A stretch of DNA of 64,000 nt from Oscillospiraceae bacterium. GTDB taxonomy: Bacteria > Bacillota > Clostridia > Oscillospirales > Ruminococcaceae. The notes under the pieces are model-generated. The model was not told the origin of the DNA. It made no database searches and saw only the letters and a list, made by a program, of their open reading frames with translations. How positions within the stretch are numbered: the first letter of the stretch is position 1; each line of letters begins with the position of its first letter. A program made the translations under genes and the position numbers. The DNA is taken from NCBI GenBank assembly GCA_022835495.1, contig BQOK01000001.1, positions 1,922,001 through 1,986,000 on the forward strand, read 5' to 3'. Below, piece by piece: positions 7,226-16,878 of this stretch.

Positions 7226-8846
7226 GGTCGGCATCTATTGCCGGTTGAGCGTGGACGACGCCTCCAACTCCGCCAAGGCGAAAAACTATATCCCCGCTGA
7301 TGAATCCGTCAGCATCGAGAATCAATATGAACTGCTTTCCAAATTCGTAATGCTCAACGGCTGGACGGAGGTCAAGTCCTACCGGGACGACGGTTATAGC
7401 GGTGGAAATTTTCAGCGTCCCGGATTTCTGGAGATGCTGGAGGACGCGCGGCACGGCCTCATCAACCTGATCCTTGTGAAAGACCTATCACGGCTGGGTC
7501 GTGATTTTGTGGAGGTCGGACGCTATACCGACGTTGTTTTCCCCTCGTTGGGCTGCCGCTTCGTATCCGTCCTTGACTGCCTCGACACCGAGGGCGACAA
7601 CACGGATATGCTGCACTTCCGCAGTCTGATGAACGACTACCACTTGAAAGACCTCTCCAATAAGGTAAAATCCGTCCTTCACACCAAAATGCGCAGCGGC
7701 CAGTATATCGCCGCCTACGCGCCCTACGGCTACCGCAAGAGCGAGGAGGACAGGCACCGGCTGGTGATCGACGAGGAAGCAGCCGCCGTGGTGCGCCGGA
7801 TGTTCGAGCTACGGCGCGGCGGCATGGCCTATGGCAAGATCGCCGCCGTGCTGAACAGCGAGGGCATTTTGTCCCCACGCTGGTATTGGGCGAAACGGTA
7901 CGGAAACGGCTCCTGCAAGTACGCGAACCTTTGGATGTACGCCACGGTGAAGAACATACTGACAAACGAAGTCTACACCGGAAATCTTATTCAGAATCAG
8001 ACCGGCTCGCGCTCCTATAAGGACGACACCATGATCTATAAGCCGGAATCCGAATGGATACGGCATGAGGCTCTGCATGAAGCCATCATCTCCCCGGAGG
8101 TATGGAATGAAGTGCAGGCCATCAACCGGGAAAGGACGCTGCTCTCGGCGGACAATGCGCCGCCGAAGCCCTTCCTGTTCACCGGCAAGCTCATCTGCAC
8201 CGACTGTAAAGCACCCCTTCAGGGCAACCGGGAGACGCAGCGCCGCAAGAACGGCACGTCCAAAAAGTACGTTTCCTATTTCTGCTCCCGTTATACGGCC
8301 TCCGGCTACGGCGCGTGTTCCAGGCACACCATCTATGAGATGACGCTGACGGAGCTTGTATTGAGCGAGATCCGCGCCCATGCCGAGGCGCTGGAACTGG
8401 ACGAAGCTGCCATGCTGGACAGGCTGCAAGCGCAGCGCACCGCCGCAGACGCAGAACGTCTGGAAAGCGTCCGGCAGGAGATTGGGAAGCTGCGCCGCCG
8501 CGTTTATGAGCTGGAACAAATGACCGCAAAACTCTATGAGGACAAGGTTTGCGGCAGCATCAGCGCAGCGTCCTTCGCTGTACTGCTTGAAAAGACCGAG
8601 CAGGAGCGTCGCCAGCGGACCGACCGGCTGGATACGCTTCTTGCGGAAGTCAGGGAGTATGAGCAGAGCGCCGCCGACATTCAAAGCTGGGCGGCAGTCG
8701 TCCGAAAGCACCTGCATATACGGGAGCTTGACCGTGAAACGGTGGACGAGCTGATCGACCGCATTGAGGTCGGAGAAAAGACCGTCATTGATGGGAAAAA
8801 CGTCCGGGACATCAAAATCTATTACCGCTTTGTCGGCAATATCTGA
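7209..8846 (+). CDS. Large serine recombinase 2
   Basis: 545 residues with the same layout as its neighbour: YCRLS with Ser14, LVKDLSRLGRD, the recombinase domain (APYGYRKSEEDRH), a zinc ribbon (ICTDCKAPLQGN, then YFCSRYTASGYGAC) and a coiled coil. It is clearly homologous to recombinase 1 but diverged in most positions, so it is an old duplication rather than a recent copy. Start at 7209 with AGGAGAGG upstream, inside the end of recombinase 1. Confidence 0.95.
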   Translation: MKKLYKVGIYCRLSVDDASNSAKAKNYIPADESVSIENQYELLSKFVMLNGWTEVKSYRDDGYSGGNFQRPGFLEMLEDARHGLINLILVKDLSRLGRDFVEVGRYTDVVFPSLGCRFVSVLDCLDTEGDNTDMLHFRSLMNDYHLKDLSNKVKSVLHTKMRSGQYIAAYAPYGYRKSEEDRHRLVIDEEAAAVVRRMFELRRGGMAYGKIAAVLNSEGILSPRWYWAKRYGNGSCKYANLWMYATVKNILTNEVYTGNLIQNQTGSRSYKDDTMIYKPESEWIRHEALHEAIISPEVWNEVQAINRERTLLSADNAPPKPFLFTGKLICTDCKAPLQGNRETQRRKNGTSKKYVSYFCSRYTASGYGACSRHTIYEMTLTELVLSEIRAHAEALELDEAAMLDRLQAQRTAADAERLESVRQEIGKLRRRVYELEQMTAKLYEDKVCGSISAASFAVLLEKTEQERRQRTDRLDTLLAEVREYEQSAADIQSWAAVVRKHLHIRELDRETVDELIDRIEVGEKTVIDGKNVRDIKIYYRFVGNI

Positions 8847-8860
8847 ACGGAGGTCAGATC

Positions 8861-9842
<982 letters not shown>

Positions 9843-9855
<13 letters not shown>

Positions 9856-10475
9856 ATATCACCCTTTGGATGCGGGTGCCTTTTATAAAATTCTTCCCGC
9901 GCCTTGAAATAGCACTGTGCGCACAGGCTCTGGTATTCGATCTCGCCGCCCTGATCGATGACCACCTGGTCGCCCTCGAACACGAACTCACCGTTTACCT
10001 TGCGGCCGTTGCAGGTGGCCTTGCGGCCGCAAGCGCAGATGGTTTTCATCTCTTCGATGGCGTGCGCCAGCTCCAGCAGGCGGGTGGAGCCGGGGAAACC
10101 CCTCATGGAAAAATCGGTGCGCAGGCCATAAGCGATTACCGGGATGTTCAGCTTGACCGTGATCAGGAACAGCTGCTCGGCCTGAAGGGGGGTGAAGAAC
10201 TGGCTTTCGTCCGTGAGGACGCAGGCCAGGGGGCGGGCGCCCTGCGCCGCATTTTGCTGCACCAGCCCGAACACATCCATTTCGGGGGGCACCGCCACAT
10301 CCACCGGCCGGCTCACTCCCAGCCGGCTGACCAGTTTTTCACCGCCCTTGGTGTCGACACTGGGCTTTAGAATCAGCACCCGCATGCCGCGCTCTTCGTA
10401 ATTGAACGCAACCTGCATCAGGGCAGTGCTCTTGCCGCTGTTCATCGCCCCGTAACGGAAATACAGTTTTGCCAT
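9843..10475 (-). CDS. tdk: Thymidine kinase
   Basis: 210 residues, family-typical length. It phosphorylates thymidine to dTMP in the pyrimidine salvage pathway, in the cytosol. Walker A is GAMNSGKST near residue 9; the DESQFF Walker B/lid motif is near 90; structural zinc cysteines are ICACG with a following Cys, and the CAQC pair near the C-terminus. AAGGAG precedes the ATG. It starts 27 bases after rex and is probably co-transcribed with it. The last four codons lie in an inverted-repeat arm at a mobile-element boundary, so the C-terminal tail may have been remodelled. Confidence 0.95.
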
Positions 10476-10502
10476 GACTCCTTATTGCTCCATCCTTTTT
10501 GT

Positions 10503-11141
10503 TTATTCGTTGCGCAGCCGATAGCCCAGGCTCATCAGGCTGTCGCCCAAATGGGCGTTTTCCACCGTTACATCGGGGTAGGGGATGGAGAGATCATAGT
10601 GGCTGAAATTCCAGAAACCGCGGATCCCCAGGTCCACAAGGCGGCCCGAAAGCTCTTTGGCCCCCTCGCGCGGGACGCACAGCACCGCAACGGTGGGCCC
10701 GTACTCTGTGCAAAAGCGCTCCAGCTCGCGGATGTGGTGGATGGGCACTCCGTCCAGATCCCTGCCCACCAGGGCGTCGTTGGAGTCAAAGACCGCCAAA
10801 AGGTTGTAGCCGTTGGCGTCCATGGTGAGAAAGCGCGATACCGCTGCGCCCAAACGCCCTGCGCCCAAGAGGATGGTGGGCAGCTTTTCGCCCTCGCCAA
10901 ACAGCAGGCGGCCGATCTCGTGCAGAAGCACCTCCACATTGTAGCCGATGCCCTGCTGGCCGAAACCGCCGAAACAGTTGAAGTCCTGCCGGACCTGGCT
11001 GGCCGTGGTGCCCATCATGCGGGCCAGTTCGCTGGAGGATACTTTGGTGACCCCGCTCTGGTGCAGCCCAAGAATATACCGGTAATATTTGGGCAGGCGT
11101 TTAATGACCGGCAGCGAAACTTTCCCTTGCGGATGATTCAT
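10503..11141 (-). CDS. rex: Redox-sensing transcriptional repressor Rex
   Basis: 212 residues: an N-terminal winged helix with TTASQVRQDFNCFGGFGQQG (the Rex recognition region), then a Rossmann fold with LLGAGRLGAAV that senses NADH/NAD+. The start at 11141 is chosen because a longer in-frame start at 11210 would lie upstream of the promoter's -10. Rex controls fermentation and redox genes in Firmicutes. tdk follows in the same direction. Confidence 0.93.
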   Translation of the reverse strand: MNHPQGKVSLPVIKRLPKYYRYILGLHQSGVTKVSSSELARMMGTTASQVRQDFNCFGGFGQQGIGYNVEVLLHEIGRLLFGEGEKLPTILLGAGRLGAAVSRFLTMDANGYNLLAVFDSNDALVGRDLDGVPIHHIRELERFCTEYGPTVAVLCVPREGAKELSGRLVDLGIRGFWNFSHYDLSIPYPDVTVENAHLGDSLMSLGYRLRNE

Positions 11142-11189
11142 TTCATTCACCGTCTTTGCAAAAAATTTGCAGGATATACCTTCTAATAT

Positions 11190-11217
11190 ATTATAAGATA
11201 TAAGGGGCATTTGTCAA
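11190..11217 (-). promoter_or_regulatory. Promoter of rex-tdk
   Basis: On the minus strand TTGACA (11217-11212) and TATAAT (11195-11190) are spaced by 16 bases: a consensus sigma-A promoter. It settles the rex start codon downstream. Confidence 0.85.
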
Positions 11218-11292
11218 ACCAAACACAATGTTTTGCGGCCCTTGAATCAAAAACCTGGCTTAAAAGAAACCGAAAGGGGTTTTTCACGGCCG

Positions 11293-11931
11293 TCAGGAAG
11301 CCGCATCCCGGCCGGCGCCCGCTTCCAGGCGCTGCAGGCGGCCAAGGATCTGTTCAAGCTGCCGCTGCGGAGGGTCGGGGAAATCCTGCTGGTCCAGATC
11401 GTCGCTGGGGCGCACGGGCATGCCGTACCGCCGCACCACCTGCGCCGGCATGCCGATGGCGGTGGAATTGCTGGGAATGGATTTCAGCACCACGCTGCCT
11501 GCGCCCAGGCGCACGTTGTCGCCAATGGTGACCGGCCCCAAAATTTTGCACCCTGCGCCGATCAGCACATTGCTGCCCACTGTGGGGTGGCGTTTGCCCG
11601 TGTTTTTGCCCGTGCCGCCCAGCGTTACCTGGTGGTAGATGGTGCAGTTGTCGCCGATCTGCGCCGTTTCGCCAATCACGACGCCCATGCCGTGGTCGAT
11701 GAACAGGCCGCTGCCGATGCGGGCGCCGGGATGGATTTCGATGCCGGTGAGGCCCCGGCCCCATTGGCTGATCATACGCGCCAGGAACCGGTGGCCCCGG
11801 CAGTAGAAAAAGTGGGCCGCCCGGTGAAAGAGCAGGATGTGAAAGCCCGGGTAGAGCAGCAGAACTTCCGCCAGGCTTGAGGCTGCGGGGTCCTTGTGTT
11901 GGATGCTGCGTGCATCGCTCAATAAGCTCAT
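11293..11931 (-). CDS. cysE: Serine O-acetyltransferase
   Basis: 212 residues. It transfers acetyl from acetyl-CoA to L-serine, the first step of cysteine synthesis. Left-handed beta-helix hexapeptide repeats run through the second half (IEIHPGARIGSGLFIDHG, then GDNCTIYHQVTLGGTGK), with the catalytic Asp-His in FIDHG. The ATG at 11931 follows AAGGAGGG directly; an in-frame ATG at 12093 would read through the leader region and terminator and is rejected. Divergent from cysK, whose product uses the O-acetylserine. Expression appears controlled by a leader-peptide attenuator (separate entries). Confidence 0.93.
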   Translation of the reverse strand: MSLLSDARSIQHKDPAASSLAEVLLLYPGFHILLFHRAAHFFYCRGHRFLARMISQWGRGLTGIEIHPGARIGSGLFIDHGMGVVIGETAQIGDNCTIYHQVTLGGTGKNTGKRHPTVGSNVLIGAGCKILGPVTIGDNVRLGAGSVVLKSIPSNSTAIGMPAQVVRRYGMPVRPSDDLDQQDFPDPPQRQLEQILGRLQRLEAGAGRDAAS

Positions 11932-11946
11932 AAAAAGCCCTCCTTC

Positions 11947-11988
11947 AAAAAAGAAAAAAGCGGAAAGCACACGCGTGCTTTCCGCTTT
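11947..11988 (-). terminator. Attenuator terminator upstream of cysE
   Basis: On the minus strand a 14-bp perfect stem (11988-11975 with 11970-11957, loop of four bases) is followed by TTTTTTCTTTTTT and then directly by the cysE ribosome site. A terminator between promoter and gene means transcription must be able to escape it, hence attenuation. The 5' arm contains AAGCACG, complementary to CGTGCTT inside the upstream leader ORF (codons 23-25), a candidate antiterminator. Confidence 0.85.
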
Positions 11989-12031
11989 GAATTCAATGGA
12001 GCCTGCCGGCTGCCGCGGCAGACCGGATGGT

Positions 12032-12127
12032 TCACAAAAGAACGCTGCGTATACAAGCACGGCGAAACAGTGTGTACAAACAAGTGCACACACAACAGGC
12101 CGCGTTGTTGTTCCAGCTGTTCTTCAT
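12032..12127 (-). CDS. Cysteine-rich leader peptide of the cysE attenuator
   Basis: 31 residues, ATG 12127 to TGA 12032, with AGGAGAT upstream and lying between the cysE promoter and the terminator. It contains AACCVCTCLYT: four Cys codons in a window of six, plus a fifth Cys at residue 25. Ribosomes stalling at the Cys run would leave CGTGCTT (codons 23-25) free to pair with the terminator 5' arm and allow transcription into cysE; fast translation would favour termination. This is the logic of trp/his-type attenuation. The mechanism is inferred from arrangement; the ORF, codons and complementarity are seen directly. Confidence 0.75.
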   Translation of the reverse strand: MKNSWNNNAACCVCTCLYTLFRRACIRSVLL

Positions 12128-12166
12128 GGCGATAGCATCTCCTAAAAAGTTGGTTTATGGTTATAC

Positions 12167-12195
12167 ATGATACGCCGGGCTGGGCTGGCTGTCAA
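12167..12195 (-). promoter_or_regulatory. Promoter of the cysE leader and cysE
   Basis: Minus-strand TTGACA (12195-12190) and TATCAT (12172-12167) are spaced 17 bases. It is back-to-back with the cysK promoter; the two -35 boxes form TGTCAAG-N10-CTTGACA. Confidence 0.85.
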
Positions 12196-12207
12196 GTAGA
12201 ATTTTTC

Positions 12208-12236
12208 TTGACATGCCCGCCAAAAGAGATTACAAT
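12208..12236 (+). promoter_or_regulatory. Promoter of cysK
   Basis: TTGACA (12208-12213) and TACAAT (12231-12236) with 17-base spacing. The transcript would have a long leader of about 130 bases. Confidence 0.8.
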
Positions 12237-12239
12237 GCC

Positions 12240-12377
12240 AATCATTCACAGGCGGGGGAACGGGCTTTGCCCTGCGGGCGCGGGGTCTGCCTGCCCGCAG
12301 CTGCGCCTGCCGCCGGGAGAACGCCTTTTCCGCGCGGCCGCGCGGCAAGAGAAAAAACAAACCTGGAGGGGAGAAAC
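12240..12377 (+). other. Structured 5' untranslated region of cysK
   Basis: Hairpins GGGC/GCCC (12262-12272) and CTGCGGGC/GCCCGCAG (12272-12279 with 12293-12300), then the 16-base palindrome CCGCGCGGCCGCGCGG (12330-12345). No T-tract follows and no leader ORF with its own ribosome site is evident, so the type of control, if any, is unclear. No T-box or known riboswitch motif is seen. Confidence 0.5.
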
Positions 12378-13310
12378 ATGAGCAGGATCTATACATCCGC
12401 CGACCAGCTGGTGGGCCGCACGCCCCTGCTGGAGCTGACCCATTTGGAACAGCTTTACGGCCTGGAAGCCCGGCTGCTGGCCAAGCTGGAATATCTGAAC
12501 CCCACCGGCTCGGTGAAGGACCGGGCGGCCAAAGCCATGCTGGACGACGCCGAGGCCCGGGGCGTGCTGAAGCCAGGTATGGCCATCATTGAGCCCACGT
12601 CCGGAAACACGGGCATTGGGCTGGCCATGGTGGCCGCCGCCCGGGGCTACCGCGCCATCATTGTAATGCCGGACACCATGTCCGGTGAGCGCCGCAGGCT
12701 GATGAAGGCCTACGGCGCCGAATTGGTGCTGACCGAGGGAGCCAAGGGGATGAAGGGCGCCATTGAAAGGGCGGGGGAGCTGGCCGGCCAGATACCGGGC
12801 AGCTTTATTCCCGGCCAGTTTGAGAACCCGGCCAACCCGGCGGCTCACAGGGCCGCCACCGGCCCGGAGATCTGGCAGGATACCGACGGCGTGGTGGACG
12901 TTTTTGTTGCCGGTGTGGGCACAGGCGGGACCATCAGCGGCGTGGGGCAGTACCTGAAGCAGCAGAACCCCGCGGTGCGGATCGTGGCGGTGGAGCCGGC
13001 GGCCTCGCCGGTGCTCTCGGGTGGGAAAGCGGGGAGCCACGGCATTCAGGGCATCGGCGCCGGGTTTGTGCCCGCGGCGCTGGACCGCACGGTCTGCGAT
13101 GAGGTGCTGCCGGTGGCCGACGAGGACGCCTTTGCCCTGGCCCGGCAGATGGGCTGCCGGGAAGGCGTGCTGGTGGGAATTTCTTCCGGCGCGGCGCTGT
13201 GGGCCGCCGTCCAGCTTGCCCGGCGGCCGGAAGGCAAGGGCAGGACCATCGTTGCGCTGCTGCCCGACACCGGCGACCGGTATCTTTCCACCGGTCTGTT
13301 CCCGGAATGA
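12378..13310 (+). CDS. cysK: Cysteine synthase (O-acetylserine sulfhydrylase)
   Basis: 310 residues, standard length. It makes L-cysteine from O-acetylserine and sulfide using pyridoxal phosphate. The PLP lysine is in TGSVKDRAA, the substrate loop is PTSGNTGIG and the phosphate loop is [16 protein letters not shown] lies near the C-terminus. ATG 12378 is preceded by GGAGGGGAG. It forms a divergent pair with cysE, so the whole serine-to-cysteine route is encoded here. Confidence 0.95.
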   Translation: MSRIYTSADQLVGRTPLLELTHLEQLYGLEARLLAKLEYLNPTGSVKDRAAKAMLDDAEARGVLKPGMAIIEPTSGNTGIGLAMVAAARGYRAIIVMPDTMSGERRRLMKAYGAELVLTEGAKGMKGAIERAGELAGQIPGSFIPGQFENPANPAAHRAATGPEIWQDTDGVVDVFVAGVGTGGTISGVGQYLKQQNPAVRIVAVEPAASPVLSGGKAGSHGIQGIGAGFVPAALDRTVCDEVLPVADEDAFALARQMGCREGVLVGISSGAALWAAVQLARRPEGKGRTIVALLPDTGDRYLSTGLFPE

Positions 13311-13435
13311 GCCGGCGGGGTGCTTGCGGCGTATAAGCGGTTTGATAACGCATGATTGGTTTTGGCCGCATAAATCTGCTCAAATCAGGCAGACTTTTAA
13401 GGAGGAATGCTTTAAGGAAGGGGAAAGAAGAGCAG

Positions 13436-14149
13436 ATGAACCAGGAACCGAACGAGGGCTGGAGCGAGAACCCCACCGACGCCCAGGTGGAACAGGAAAA
13501 GCTGGAGCAGGAATATATGATGGACACGGGCTCGGTGATCCGCACCAAGGGCAAGCACGCCATCCACTGCCTGACCGTGGTGGGCCTGATCGAGGGGCAT
13601 ACCTCGGCCGGGCAGACCCAAAAAGTGACCAAATATGAACACGTGATCCCGCAGCTGGTGGCCATTGAGGAGGACCCGGATATTGAGGCGCTTTTGGTGA
13701 TTCTGAACACGGTGGGGGGCGATGTGGAGGCCGGCCTTGCCCTGGCGGAGCTGATCAGCGGCATCACAAAGCCCAGCGCAACCCTGGTGCTGGGGGGCGG
13801 GCACTCCATCGGCATCCCGCTGGCGGTGAGCGGCAAACGAAGCTTTATTGTGCCCACCGCCACCATGACGGTGCACCCGGTGCGCCATTCCGGCATGGTG
13901 CTGGGGGTACCCCAGACCATGCGCTATTTTGAACAGATGCAGGAGCGCATTACCGGCTTTGTGGAGCGGCACTCGGCCATCAGCGAGGAGCGCTTTGTGG
14001 AGCTGATGATGCACACCGGGGAACTGGTGATGGACGTGGGCACGGTACTGACCGGGGAGCAGGCTGTGAAAGAGGGCCTGATCGACCAGATGGGCTCGCT
14101 GGGCGAGGCGCTGCAATACCTTTACCAACAGATCGAAAGCCGGGGCTAG
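13436..14149 (+). CDS. ClpP-like serine protease, TepA/YmfB family
   Basis: 237 residues with a ClpP/crotonase fold. LGGGHSIGIPLAVSG near 120-135 contains the catalytic Ser, and MTVHPVRHSG about 25 residues later supplies the His. The acidic N-terminal 60 residues are typical of the translocation-enhancing protein TepA branch. The start at 13436 fits the family better than the ATG at 13352. Adjacent to ftsK/spoIIIE, as ymfB/tepA and spoIIIE are in many Firmicutes. Substrates unknown; in Bacillus TepA is linked to spore and signal-peptide turnover. Confidence 0.85.
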   Translation: MNQEPNEGWSENPTDAQVEQEKLEQEYMMDTGSVIRTKGKHAIHCLTVVGLIEGHTSAGQTQKVTKYEHVIPQLVAIEEDPDIEALLVILNTVGGDVEAGLALAELISGITKPSATLVLGGGHSIGIPLAVSGKRSFIVPTATMTVHPVRHSGMVLGVPQTMRYFEQMQERITGFVERHSAISEERFVELMMHTGELVMDVGTVLTGEQAVKEGLIDQMGSLGEALQYLYQQIESRG

Positions 14150-14160
14150 GCCCCGGCTTT
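14136..14160 (+). terminator. Hairpin whose loop is the protease stop codon
   Basis: AAAGCCGGGGC (14136-14146) and GCCCCGGCTTT (14150-14160) flank TAG 14147-14149, so the loop is exactly the stop codon. The T-tract is short (TTTC), so termination may be partial. Confidence 0.65.
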
Positions 14161-14197
14161 CGCCGTGTTTCGGGGCGGCCCGGCAAAAAATTGGGGT

Positions 14198-14226
14198 TTT
14201 ACAATTTGAGGCGTTGATGGTACAAT
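14198..14226 (+). promoter_or_regulatory. Promoter of the ftsK/spoIIIE-ygiQ-MBL operon
   Basis: TTTACA (14198-14203) and TACAAT (14221-14226), 17-base spacing. Confidence 0.65.
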
Positions 14227-14320
14227 AAATAAGTTAATGAGCTTGGAACGCAGACGGATTTTCTGCAAAGGATAGAGGCTTTACAGAGCGTAAAACAGGG
14301 AAGAGGGACGTTAAAGAGAG

Positions 14321-16855
14321 ATGGCACAGAGTAAGAGCAGCACACAGAAGAAAAGCGCGGCAAAACGCCCGCCCGCCCGCAGGCCCAGCCGCCGCAGGCC
14401 CCAGCCGGACATTGCCCAGAGCTGGAGCATTTTGCTGTTTGGCGTGGGCGCGGTGCTGGTGACCATGATCTTTGTACAGGGCGAGTCGCTTTGGGCGTGG
14501 CTGCGCAGCGCGCTGTTCGGCGTGTTTGGCCTGGGGATGTATGTGCTGGGGGCCCTGGTGCTGTATGTGGCGGTGCTGGTGGCCCTTGCAAAGCCCATCT
14601 GGGGCAAATGCGCCAAAACACTGTTACTTATGATGTTCGTGTGCGGCACCGCGGTGGTGTTTTCGCACACCGAGCTGGCCGATCACACCTTTTGGGAAAC
14701 GGTCAAGCTGCTGTACGAGCAGGGGCAGGGCGCCCTGGGCGGCGGCGTTTTAGGCGGCGTTGTGGGCGGCAGCCTGCTGGTGCTTTGCGGCCGCCCCGCA
14801 GCAAACATTTTGCTGGTGGTGCTGCTGGGAGCGGCCACCATGTGGTTTGCCGGGGTAACGCCGGGCGATTTGTGGCAGATGGCCGAGCGTTACCTGGGCG
14901 ACTGGAAAGAGGACCGGGAGGCCGCCCGCGCCGAGCGGCTGGCCTTTGAAGAGGAGCAGGCGAAGAATGCGCCGCCCCCAGCGCCTGAGCCTGCCCCCGC
15001 CCCCAAGCGCCGCGGCCGCAAGCCGCAGGTGGACATTGACCTGGGCCCTGAGCCGGTGGCGGAGATCGACCTTGCCCCCGAACCGGAGGAACCGCTGGTA
15101 GGCCCGGGCGGCACCTTTGGCATGTATCCGCCACAGCAGGCGCCCGCCCCGGCGGCCGAGTTTGAAACCCCCATTCTGCTGGAGGAGGAGCCCGCCCCCA
15201 CGGCGGAGGAGTTTGCCGCGGGCCTTGCGGGGGAAACGCCCGCCGCCAGCGAACTGGACGACCTGGTGCAGAAGGCCATGGGAACCCTGCCCGCTGACCC
15301 GGTGACCCCCGCGGTGGTGCTGCCGGGCAAAAACGACCAGATGGTCATGGCGCCTGCGGCCGAGGCGCAGCCCAATGTGTACCAGTACCCCCCCTTGAGC
15401 CTGTTCCAGCGCATGGCCGCGGCGGATGACGCGGGCGTGGAGGAAGAACTGAAAAAGAACGCCGAGCTGCTGGTGAGCACCCTGGAGAGCTTTGGGGTGC
15501 GCACCCGCGTGCTGGATATCTGCCGCGGGCCTTCGGTGACGCGGTACGAGCTGCAGCCCCTGGCGGGCGTGAAGATCAGCCGCATCACTGGCCTAGCCGA
15601 CGACATTGCCCTGAACCTTGCGGCGGCGGGGGTGCGCATTGAGGCGCCGATTCCCGGCAAGCCGGCCGTGGGCGTGGAAGTGCCGAACCGCAAATCGAGC
15701 CCGGTGGGCATCCGCTGCATTTTTGAGTCGCCGGTATACACCAAAAGCGCCTCGCCCCTGACTTTGGCGCTGGGCAAGGATATTGCGGGCAACGCCCAGG
15801 TGGCCGACCTGTGCAAGATGCCGCACCTTTTGATCGCCGGCTCCACCGGCAGCGGCAAATCGGTGTGTGTGAACAGCATTATTGTGAGCTTTTTGTACAA
15901 GTCCAGCCCGGAGGACGTGAAGCTTATCCTGATCGACCCCAAGGTGGTGGAACTGGCCGAGTATAACGGCATCCCGCACCTGCTCATGCCGGTGGTCACC
16001 GAGCCCCGCAAGGCGGCGGGCGCGCTGGGCAGCGCCGTGGCCGAGATGGAGCGGCGCTATCACCTTTTTGCCGAGAACAACGTGCGGGATATCAAGAGCT
16101 ACAACCGCATGGCGGCTGAGACCGAGGGCATGGAAAAGCTGCCTTACATCGCCATTGTGATCGACGAGCTTGCCGACCTGATGATGGTGGCCGGCAAGGA
16201 AGTGGAGGACTATATCTGCCGCATTGCGCAGAAAGCCCGTGCGGCGGGCATGCACCTGATCGTGGCCACCCAGCGCCCCAGTGTGGACGTGATTACCGGC
16301 CTGATCAAGGCGAACATCCCCAGCCGCATTGCGTTTGCAGTGTCTAGCCAGGTGGACAGCCGCACCATTCTGGACGCGGGCGGCGCCGAAAAGCTGCTGG
16401 GCATGGGCGATATGCTGTTCATGCCGGTGGGCGCGGCAAAGCCGGTGCGCATTCAGGGCACCTATGTGAAGGACGAGGAGATCACCGCCGTGCTGGACTT
16501 TATCAAGAAAGACAGCTCCAGCCAGTACGACGAGGACATGATCGCCCAGATGGACAAGCTGGCCGTGGCCGAAAAAGCGGCTGCGGGCGGCGCGGACGAG
16601 GAGGGCGAGGCCTGCGACCCCATGCTGGAGCAGGCCGTGATGGTGGTGATCGACGCGGGGCAGGCTTCCACCAGCCTTTTGCAGCGCCGCTGCAAGCTGG
16701 GGTATGCCCGTGCGGCCCGCATCATGGACGAGATGGAGCAGCTGGGGGTGATCGGGCCCTACCAGGGCGCGAAGCCCCGGGAGGTGCTCATCACGCGCCA
16801 GCAATGGATCGAAAAGAGCATGCGGGCCGACAGCCCGGTGCCGGAAGAGCTTTGA
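14321..16855 (+). CDS. DNA translocase FtsK/SpoIIIE
   Basis: 844 residues. A basic N-terminus (1-30) is followed by four membrane segments (about 33-185), a Pro/Glu/Ala-rich linker (about 190-330), then the RecA-like motor with Walker [12 protein letters not shown] (about 505-516), Walker [12 protein letters not shown] and [11 protein letters not shown]. The C-terminal winged-helix gamma domain starts near [11 protein letters not shown]. It pumps chromosomal DNA through the division or sporulation septum. The stop overlaps the region of the YgiQ gene start, suggesting an operon. Confidence 0.95.
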   Translation: MAQSKSSTQKKSAAKRPPARRPSRRRPQPDIAQSWSILLFGVGAVLVTMIFVQGESLWAWLRSALFGVFGLGMYVLGALVLYVAVLVALAKPIWGKCAKTLLLMMFVCGTAVVFSHTELADHTFWETVKLLYEQGQGALGGGVLGGVVGGSLLVLCGRPAANILLVVLLGAATMWFAGVTPGDLWQMAERYLGDWKEDREAARAERLAFEEEQAKNAPPPAPEPAPAPKRRGRKPQVDIDLGPEPVAEIDLAPEPEEPLVGPGGTFGMYPPQQAPAPAAEFETPILLEEEPAPTAEEFAAGLAGETPAASELDDLVQKAMGTLPADPVTPAVVLPGKNDQMVMAPAAEAQPNVYQYPPLSLFQRMAAADDAGVEEELKKNAELLVSTLESFGVRTRVLDICRGPSVTRYELQPLAGVKISRITGLADDIALNLAAAGVRIEAPIPGKPAVGVEVPNRKSSPVGIRCIFESPVYTKSASPLTLALGKDIAGNAQVADLCKMPHLLIAGSTGSGKSVCVNSIIVSFLYKSSPEDVKLILIDPKVVELAEYNGIPHLLMPVVTEPRKAAGALGSAVAEMERRYHLFAENNVRDIKSYNRMAAETEGMEKLPYIAIVIDELADLMMVAGKEVEDYICRIAQKARAAGMHLIVATQRPSVDVITGLIKANIPSRIAFAVSSQVDSRTILDAGGAEKLLGMGDMLFMPVGAAKPVRIQGTYVKDEEITAVLDFIKKDSSSQYDEDMIAQMDKLAVAEKAAAGGADEEGEACDPMLEQAVMVVIDAGQASTSLLQRRCKLGYARAARIMDEMEQLGVIGPYQGAKPREVLITRQQWIEKSMRADSPVPEEL

Positions 16856-16878
16856 TGGAGGGAAAGGGGGCCCGGGCC

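Noticed and set aside
11932..12093. In-frame N-terminal extension of cysE starting at ATG 12093, also Cys-containing
   Set aside because: It would translate straight through the terminator stem and the cysE ribosome site, has no ribosome site of its own, and CysE proteins start at the 11931 position. The leader ORF in another frame has the better ribosome site and stop.
12127..12377. T-box or SAM riboswitch controlling the cysteine genes
   Set aside because: No GGTGG-type T-box motif and no S-box-like conserved core seen on either strand; the leader-peptide explanation fits the sequence better.
12236..12379. Possible second leader peptide before cysK (ATG at 12234 region)
   Set aside because: The ATG lies in or at the -10 box, no ribosome site precedes it, only two scattered Cys codons occur and no terminator follows.
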